The notes beneath the pieces were generated by a model that did no database searches, was not told the DNA's origin, and saw only the letters and a program-made list of their open reading frames with translations. A stretch of 64,000 nt of DNA from Verrucomicrobium sp. BvORR106 (lineage in GTDB: Bacteria > Verrucomicrobiota > Verrucomicrobiia > Verrucomicrobiales > Verrucomicrobiaceae). The translations under genes and the position numbers were made by a program. The DNA is taken from positions 124,001 through 188,000 of the forward strand of contig NZ_BATR01000181.1 of assembly GCF_000739655.1 (NCBI RefSeq), written 5' to 3'. Below are positions 58,968 through 64,000 of the stretch, one piece after another (the first letter of the stretch is position 1; the number at the start of each line of letters is the position of its first letter).

Positions 58968-60545
58968 ATGCGACTCCGCCTCTTGACTGCGAGCCTCCTG
59001 CTGCTTGGCACCGCATTGCGTGCCGCCGACCCCGCCCCTGCGCTGAGCCTTGAGCTTGGCAATGGTGTGACGCTCCCCGTGGTGCTCATTCCCAAGGGCA
59101 CCTTCATGCAGGGCTCCCCCACAGACGAGGCAGACCGGGGGAACGATGAAATGCAGCGCTTCGTGAATCTCACGAGCGACTTCTATCTTGGCAAGACTGC
59201 CGTGACCGTGGAGCAGTTTGAACGGTTCGTGCAGGAGACCGGCTACCGCACCGAGGCCGAGAGCGGCCCCAGCGGCGGCTTCGGCTGGGCGGGAGACACC
59301 CTCGTGCAGAAGAAGGAATTCACCTGGAGGAACCCCGGCTTCACCCAAGCTCCAGATCACCCTGTCACAATCGTCACCTATCCGGATGCGGAAGCCTTCT
59401 GCCAGTGGCTTTCGAAAAAGGTAAAGCGCAAGGTCACGCTGCCGACCGAGGCGCAATGGGAATACGCCTGCCGCGCCGGGACCACCACCGCCTGGCACAA
59501 CCTCGGCGACGAAGCCGCGAGCAACAGCATCGCCTGGCACAAGAAGAACGCTGGCAACCAGACCCATCCCGCCACCAGCAGCTCCGTGAACCCCTGGGGT
59601 CTTCACATCGGTGGCAACGTGGCCGAGTGGTGTCTGGACTGGTACGGTCCCTATGAATCCGGCCCGCTGACGGACCCGGTGCAGACCAACCAGAACCTCT
59701 CGGACAAACCCCGCCGCGTCCTGCGCGGTGGCGCATGGTCCCGCGATCCCAAGAACACCCGGAGCGCCGCCCGCTACCGCGCGGATGCCCGCAGCCGCAA
59801 TGCAGACATCGGATTCCGCGTGCTCTGCTCCGTGGCGGAGGTCATCCCACCACCGGCTCCCAAACCCACAACGAACACCTCCTCCACCGGCGGCCTCCTA
59901 CCCCGGATGGAAGGTGGATCTGAACCCTCAGTAGGCCGGCCTACCGTACCAGTTTCCACCACTCAGCCCGCTCCGTCGCCCACTTCCAGCGATGCCCAAG
60001 CCCATGGCACAACGCCCACCGAGACCAAGGGTGGCCCCATCGACTTTCTGGTCGGCCTCATGTGTCTCTTCTGCCCCGTTATTGTGGTCGGCCTCGTGAT
60101 CTGGCTGGTGGTGCGCGCAGTCAAAAGCAAGAACCAGAGCGCCACGCCTTCTGCATCGTCGTCACGCGGTGGCCAGAGTGCCGGCGCGGCTCTGGCCGAC
60201 GCCCTGCAGCAGCCCTCGGGCTCCGGTTCAGGCCGCGCCCCCCGCATCCGCCTCGTCGAGGACGGCTTCTGGATCCTCGTTGACATCGCTCGCGGCAGCA
60301 CCGTTCGCTATGTCTACCGTCCCCACGGCGGCATGGACGTAAGCGGTCAGGTTCAGTATCAGCCAGGCCCAGAGGGTCAGTATATTTACACGGGAGCGAA
60401 ACCCGAGAACGTGCGCGTGACCGAAGCAGGTGGCCAGCCCTTGGACGACGCCTTCGTGTACGACTCCGACAATCGCGACACACAGCGGGGCAATGCCTTT
60501 GACCAGGACGACGACCGTCCTCCCACCTATCCCTCGGCGTACTAA
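58968..60545 (+). CDS. Formylglycine-generating-enzyme-like (SUMF1) protein with membrane segment and extra C-terminal domain
   Basis: The 525-residue protein has a signal peptide (MRLRLLTASLLLLGTALRAAD) and a SUMF1/EgtB-type domain (about 30-285): PKGTFMQGSPTDEADRGNDEMQRFVNLTSDFYLGKTAVT, PTEAQWEYACRAGTTTAW, NPWGLHIGGNVAEWCLDWYG, RVLRGGAWSRDPKN, GFRVLC. It then has a Pro/Ser linker, one membrane helix (about 355-378) and a C-terminal region (IRLVEDGFWILVDIARGSTVRYVYRPHGG). FGE oxidises Cys to formylglycine in sulfatases; related domains serve other roles. The copper-site Cys pair of bacterial FGE is not obvious, so FGE activity is doubtful. Confidence 0.82.
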   Translation: MRLRLLTASLLLLGTALRAADPAPALSLELGNGVTLPVVLIPKGTFMQGSPTDEADRGNDEMQRFVNLTSDFYLGKTAVTVEQFERFVQETGYRTEAESGPSGGFGWAGDTLVQKKEFTWRNPGFTQAPDHPVTIVTYPDAEAFCQWLSKKVKRKVTLPTEAQWEYACRAGTTTAWHNLGDEAASNSIAWHKKNAGNQTHPATSSSVNPWGLHIGGNVAEWCLDWYGPYESGPLTDPVQTNQNLSDKPRRVLRGGAWSRDPKNTRSAARYRADARSRNADIGFRVLCSVAEVIPPPAPKPTTNTSSTGGLLPRMEGGSEPSVGRPTVPVSTTQPAPSPTSSDAQAHGTTPTETKGGPIDFLVGLMCLFCPVIVVGLVIWLVVRAVKSKNQSATPSASSSRGGQSAGAALADALQQPSGSGSGRAPRIRLVEDGFWILVDIARGSTVRYVYRPHGGMDVSGQVQYQPGPEGQYIYTGAKPENVRVTEAGGQPLDDAFVYDSDNRDTQRGNAFDQDDDRPPTYPSAY

Positions 60546-60578
60546 CCCCGTCCTTCAGGTCGTCGCTTCACCCCTCTC

Positions 60579-63245
60579 GTGGAAGCACTCGTCTTCGACG
60601 CGGATCCCCGTCTTCCGCACCTTGCCGCCCGCAGTGCCCGCAGCCTGCGAGCGGCTGGGTTTGAGAAAATCACCATCCGTCATGCGGGGAGCAGCCCACC
60701 AGGTCTCACCACACCAGGTGCGGTGCTCCTGCTCCGCGCCGGCGCGTGGTTGCGCCACCCCGCCCACTTTCAAACCCCGCCGTTTCATCCCGCCAGCCAC
60801 CCCGTGATGGCGGTGGGGCACGTCGCGGGCACTGGCCCGGCGGAACCCTGGTCGCGGTTCTTTGAAACACACGGGGGAGACTTCTCCACGGCAGAGACAC
60901 TTCCTCCCTGTGTGTGCGAGTGGTTCGATGAATCAGCCGTTGCCATTGGACTGGCCGAGGCCCGGCTCACCGCGAGCCCGCTGCCAGTGGCCGCCGCGCT
61001 CAAGCCCCCCCGCATCTTCCACTGGTCTCCGTTGGATGCCGGGTTTGCCCCGGGGCTGCGCTGTCTCCAGATCGTCACCAGCCTCCAGCACGGCGGCGCA
61101 GAGCGCATCGCCTGGGATCTGGCCCAAGAGCTTCCACGAACTGGAGTCGCCACGCGGCTGATCTCTCTCGGCAAACCCCTGCGTCGCACCCTGCCGGAAC
61201 TCCCCGGCACCCTCGACCTGAGCCAATATGATCGCTCCACCCGTGCGGAGCGCCTCCGCATCGCCGCGCATCACTTCGGGGCCGATGTCCTGCATGGTCA
61301 CCTCATTGATCAGGAGGACATGCAGCTCTTCAGCGCCTCTGGCATCCCTCTGGCTACGACCATCCACAACACCCAGGCCGCCTGGCCACAGGGTCTGGAA
61401 TCCCTCCGTGCCGAGGACGCCGGTCTGCTCATCGCCTGCGCCCAGACGGTGGAGAGCGAACTGGCGGAGCTGAAGCTGCCCGTACCCCTGCGCACGGTTT
61501 GGAACGGCATCTCCATGACGGAGTATGCGGGCAATCAAACGCCCGACCCTGCCAGGGATGAGTTTGTGCTCGCCTGTGTGGCCAACCCCCGCCCGCAAAA
61601 GCGCCTTCACCTCCTCCCGGCGATTCTCTCCGCCACTCAGCAGGCCTTTGATCGCTGCGGCATGAAGCGCCAAGTCCGCCTCATCCTGGCGGGCGAAGCC
61701 TCTCCACGCAGTCCCAGTGCGCTGGAGTGTTATGAGCAGATTCGTCAGGAAGCCGCCCGTCACGGCGTCACTTCAGCCATCACCTGGACACACGGGGCCA
61801 TCGATACCAAGAGCGTGCTGGCCCAGGCCGATGCCGCCATTTCCTGCAGCGCCTATGAGGGACTGAGCCTCGCTCATATGGAAGCTCTGGCCATGGGGCT
61901 GCCGCTGATCTCCACCGATGCAGGCGGCACCCGGGAGCTCGCTCCTGGCAATCCAGCCCTGACGCTCCTACCTTTGGAGGCCTCCCCCACCGATTTCGCC
62001 GAAGCCATCGTTGCCCTCATTCAAACGCCCCCGGCTTCCGGAGTCGAAGCGGTGGCCCGGGATTTTTCCACCCCCCACATGGCCCGGCGGGTGGGCTGGC
62101 TGCTCCAGAGTCTAGCCACCCAGGCCGCCTCGCCCGCAGGCGAGGGCATCCTCTTTGTCACCAACAACCTCTCCACCGGCGGCGCTCAATCCTCCCTGCG
62201 TCGTCTGGCTCTGTCGCTACAGGCACAAGGCATCCCCGTCACGCTTGCCCTCCTCCAGGAGTATCCTGAGCATCCCACCCCGGGCCGCACCGCCCTGGAG
62301 CAGGCGGGTATTCCCTTCATCGTGCCGCCCCCTGCGGGCACCGTTGATCCCGCCATCGCAGTACGGCAGATCCTGGACCACATGGCCCCCACCCCGTCGG
62401 CCACCATCGTGTTCTGGAATGCCATCCCGGTTCACAAGATCCTCCTGGCCGATGCCGTCTGGTCCGCCCGCATCTTTGATGTGAGCCCGGGTGAGATGTA
62501 CTTCGCCTCCCTGGATCGCTATTTCCTCAATCCCCGCCCCGCCTTGCCCGTTCGTACCGCCCGGGATTATGGTCAGCGGCTCAGTGGAGTCATCGTCAAA
62601 TACCACGACGAGGCTGAGCGGGCAAAGGAGCTCCTGGGAGCGCCCACCTATGTGGTGCCGAATGGAGTCCTCCTGCCCGAGCCCTTGCCACTCCGTCCTC
62701 CAGCCCCTGCGCCATTCGTATTCGGCACGGCTGCACGTCTCAGCCCGCAGAAACGGCTCGGCGACCTGCTGGAAGCCTTCCGCATCGCCTTGCCCGAGTT
62801 GCCCAAATGTGAACTCCACATCGCGGGTGGCCCTGAGCACGATGGCGCGGAGCATGTGGCAGAACTGCACCGGCTCGCAGAAGGCCTACCCGTCATCTGG
62901 TGCGGAGAGCTGACCGACCTTCGGCCGTTCCACGCCAGTCTGGATGCCTTTGTCATGATCTCGGAACCCGCCGGATGCCCCAATGCCTCCTTGGAGGCCC
63001 TGGCCGCCGGGCTGCCCGTGGTGGCCACGGATTTCGGCGGAGCCCGGGAGCAGGTGATTCATGAGCAGACCGGCCTCCTGGTCCCGCCACGTGACGCGAC
63101 AGCTCTGGCCGCGGCCATGGTCCGGATGGCCGCTGACTCAGATCTCCGGGCCCGCTGCGCAGCGGGGGCACGGGCGCATATCGAGGCCGGATTCACCTTG
63201 GAGCGGATGCTGTTCGCCTATCGACGCGTGTTGCTGGAAGATTGA
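60579..63245 (+). CDS. Tandem two-domain glycosyltransferase (GT4 x2)
   Basis: The 888-residue protein starts at GTG 60579. After an N-terminal region (1-160, partly GT2-like: MEALVFDADPRLPHLAARSARSL), a first GT-B glycosyltransferase runs about 165-510 (LRCLQIVTSLQHGGAERIAWDL; sugar-binding SCSAYEGLSLAHMEALAMG). A second runs about 525-888 (ILFVTNNLSTGGAQSSLRRLAL; AFVMISEPAGCPNASLEALAAGLPVVATDFGG). Two catalytic units in one chain suggest a polymerising or two-step enzyme. It is 34 bp after the SUMF1-like gene on the same strand. Confidence 0.87.
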   Translation: MEALVFDADPRLPHLAARSARSLRAAGFEKITIRHAGSSPPGLTTPGAVLLLRAGAWLRHPAHFQTPPFHPASHPVMAVGHVAGTGPAEPWSRFFETHGGDFSTAETLPPCVCEWFDESAVAIGLAEARLTASPLPVAAALKPPRIFHWSPLDAGFAPGLRCLQIVTSLQHGGAERIAWDLAQELPRTGVATRLISLGKPLRRTLPELPGTLDLSQYDRSTRAERLRIAAHHFGADVLHGHLIDQEDMQLFSASGIPLATTIHNTQAAWPQGLESLRAEDAGLLIACAQTVESELAELKLPVPLRTVWNGISMTEYAGNQTPDPARDEFVLACVANPRPQKRLHLLPAILSATQQAFDRCGMKRQVRLILAGEASPRSPSALECYEQIRQEAARHGVTSAITWTHGAIDTKSVLAQADAAISCSAYEGLSLAHMEALAMGLPLISTDAGGTRELAPGNPALTLLPLEASPTDFAEAIVALIQTPPASGVEAVARDFSTPHMARRVGWLLQSLATQAASPAGEGILFVTNNLSTGGAQSSLRRLALSLQAQGIPVTLALLQEYPEHPTPGRTALEQAGIPFIVPPPAGTVDPAIAVRQILDHMAPTPSATIVFWNAIPVHKILLADAVWSARIFDVSPGEMYFASLDRYFLNPRPALPVRTARDYGQRLSGVIVKYHDEAERAKELLGAPTYVVPNGVLLPEPLPLRPPAPAPFVFGTAARLSPQKRLGDLLEAFRIALPELPKCELHIAGGPEHDGAEHVAELHRLAEGLPVIWCGELTDLRPFHASLDAFVMISEPAGCPNASLEALAAGLPVVATDFGGAREQVIHEQTGLLVPPRDATALAAAMVRMAADSDLRARCAAGARAHIEAGFTLERMLFAYRRVLLED

Positions 63246-63386
63246 AGAGGGATTCAGCCAAGCCATGTCTTTTCAGTTGCGTGAATTCCGTCCAATCTGC
63301 TTAAAAAAAGTCAGTTTCAGCCCCCAAGTCCGTTACCTGCCATCGTCTTTTCCTGAACTGATTCCCGGCTCATCCACCCAGTCACC

Positions 63387-64000
63387 ATGCAACGTCGCGA
63401 TTTCCTCTCCACCACCCTTGCCACCCTCGGTGCCAGCGCTCTTCCTGCCTTTGCCACCGGTCCTGTCAACCGCCCCGGCAAGTCGCGCCTGATGCTGGGT
63501 CTGGCCGCCTACTCCTTCCGTGAATACTTCAAGTGGATGCGGGGCAAGGAGCAGAAGCCCAAGGACGGCAAGCCACAGTGGGAAGTCTCCGACTTCATTG
63601 ACTACTGCGCCGATCAAAACGTCCCCGGTGCGGAACTGACCAGCTACTTCTTCCCCCCTGATGCTACGGCGGCCACCATGCTGGAGGTCAAGCGCCGCGC
63701 CTACCTCCGAGGCGTGAGCATCACCGGCACCGCCGTGGGCAACAATTTCGCCCTGGCCAAGGGCAAGGAACTGGATGACCAGATCGCCGATGTGAAGAAG
63801 TGGATCGACTTCGCCGCGATCCTCAATGCCCCACACATCCGCGTCTTCGCCGGCAATCCGAAGAAGGACATGAACTTCGACGAGGCGCTGGCGAATTGCA
63901 TCGCCGCCTATCAGGAGTGCCTCGACTACGCTGGTACCAAGGGCGTGTTCCTCGGCATCGAAAACCACCATGGGTTGGTGGCGGATCCCGCCAACCTCAT
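63387..64000 (+). CDS. Tat-exported sugar phosphate isomerase/epimerase (xylose-isomerase-like TIM barrel), 3' end cut off
   Basis: The frame runs from the ATG at 63387 to the window edge (over 200 residues, no stop). The N-terminus MQRRDFLSTTLATLGASALPAFA is a twin-arginine-like signal. The following GLAAYSFREYFKWMRG, FIDYCADQNVPGAELTSYFFP, WIDFAAILNAPHIRVFAG and GVFLGIENHHG match AP-endonuclease-2-like barrels of the sugar phosphate isomerase/epimerase family, with metal ligands in EL and GIENHH. These exported versions are frequent in Verrucomicrobiota. Confidence 0.9.
   Translation, partial: MQRRDFLSTTLATLGASALPAFATGPVNRPGKSRLMLGLAAYSFREYFKWMRGKEQKPKDGKPQWEVSDFIDYCADQNVPGAELTSYFFPPDATAATMLEVKRRAYLRGVSITGTAVGNNFALAKGKELDDQIADVKKWIDFAAILNAPHIRVFAGNPKKDMNFDEALANCIAAYQECLDYAGTKGVFLGIENHHGLVADPANL

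Overview
The window looks like the chromosome of a Verrucomicrobiota member, probably order Verrucomicrobiales. It is GC-rich and Gram-negative. The supporting signs are a fused lpxC-fabZ followed by lpxA, a Minf_1886-family gene, a DUF1080 protein, secreted Gfo/Idh and sugar-phosphate-isomerase-like proteins with twin-arginine-type leaders, and REP-like palindromes translated as TGFQPV/AGFYPA peptides. There is no plasmid, phage, rRNA or CRISPR signal. Two tRNA genes are present, Val-GAC and Glu-UUC.

Layout. 1-7.2 kb is housekeeping: a parvulin-type isomerase (cut by the edge), D,D-carboxypeptidase, YggS, a LysR regulator, a membrane EEP-fold phosphatase/nuclease, DUF1080, L,D-transpeptidase, IspH and tRNA-Val. 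7.2-14.3 kb is a MerR/aldo-keto-reductase/DUF899 stress module with a readable MerR-type promoter, a frameshifted remnant, a methyltransferase, an LRR-protein kinase, a Gfo/Idh oxidoreductase and OsmC. 14.3-21.7 kb is the most distinctive part: a nucleotidyltransferase diverges from a PqqD-like protein with a lasso-leader-like tail, an HPr-kinase-like kinase and two GT4 glycosyltransferases, followed by a GT2 and a secreted N-formylglutamate-amidohydrolase-like protein. 21.7-34.4 kb holds tatC, a RAYT transposase fused in frame to a NUDIX hydrolase and bracketed by inverted REP pairs, argH, a Ski2-like helicase, an OmpA-family protein, a ParB-fold protein and a substrate-binding-protein/histidine-kinase/response-regulator operon.

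34.4-45.1 kb is envelope and pilus biology: lpxC-fabZ, lpxA, an HNH nuclease, two PilT-type ATPases, tRNA-Glu, waaA overlapping rsmD, a rhomboid protease and a phosphodiesterase. A 275-bp inverted repeat lies at 45.2-45.5 kb. After it come an M16 peptidase, a Minf_1886 protein, glnS, a SUI1-type factor and a secreted esterase. 52.4-58.9 kb is an accessory stretch of small, mostly unrecognised secreted or membrane genes with hairpin repeats and an attC-like element, and it looks less GC-rich than its surroundings. The window ends with a formylglycine-generating-enzyme-like membrane protein, a tandem two-domain glycosyltransferase and the start of a sugar phosphate isomerase/epimerase.

The best candidate for an undescribed system is the RRE (PqqD)/kinase/nucleotidyltransferase/glycosyltransferase locus at 14.3-19.9 kb. 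It has the tailoring enzymes known from lasso-peptide clusters but no lasso cyclase or leader peptidase in view, and its precursor-like tail is fused to the recognition domain and ends in serine. The RAYT-NUDIX fusion and the 275-bp inverted repeat come next.
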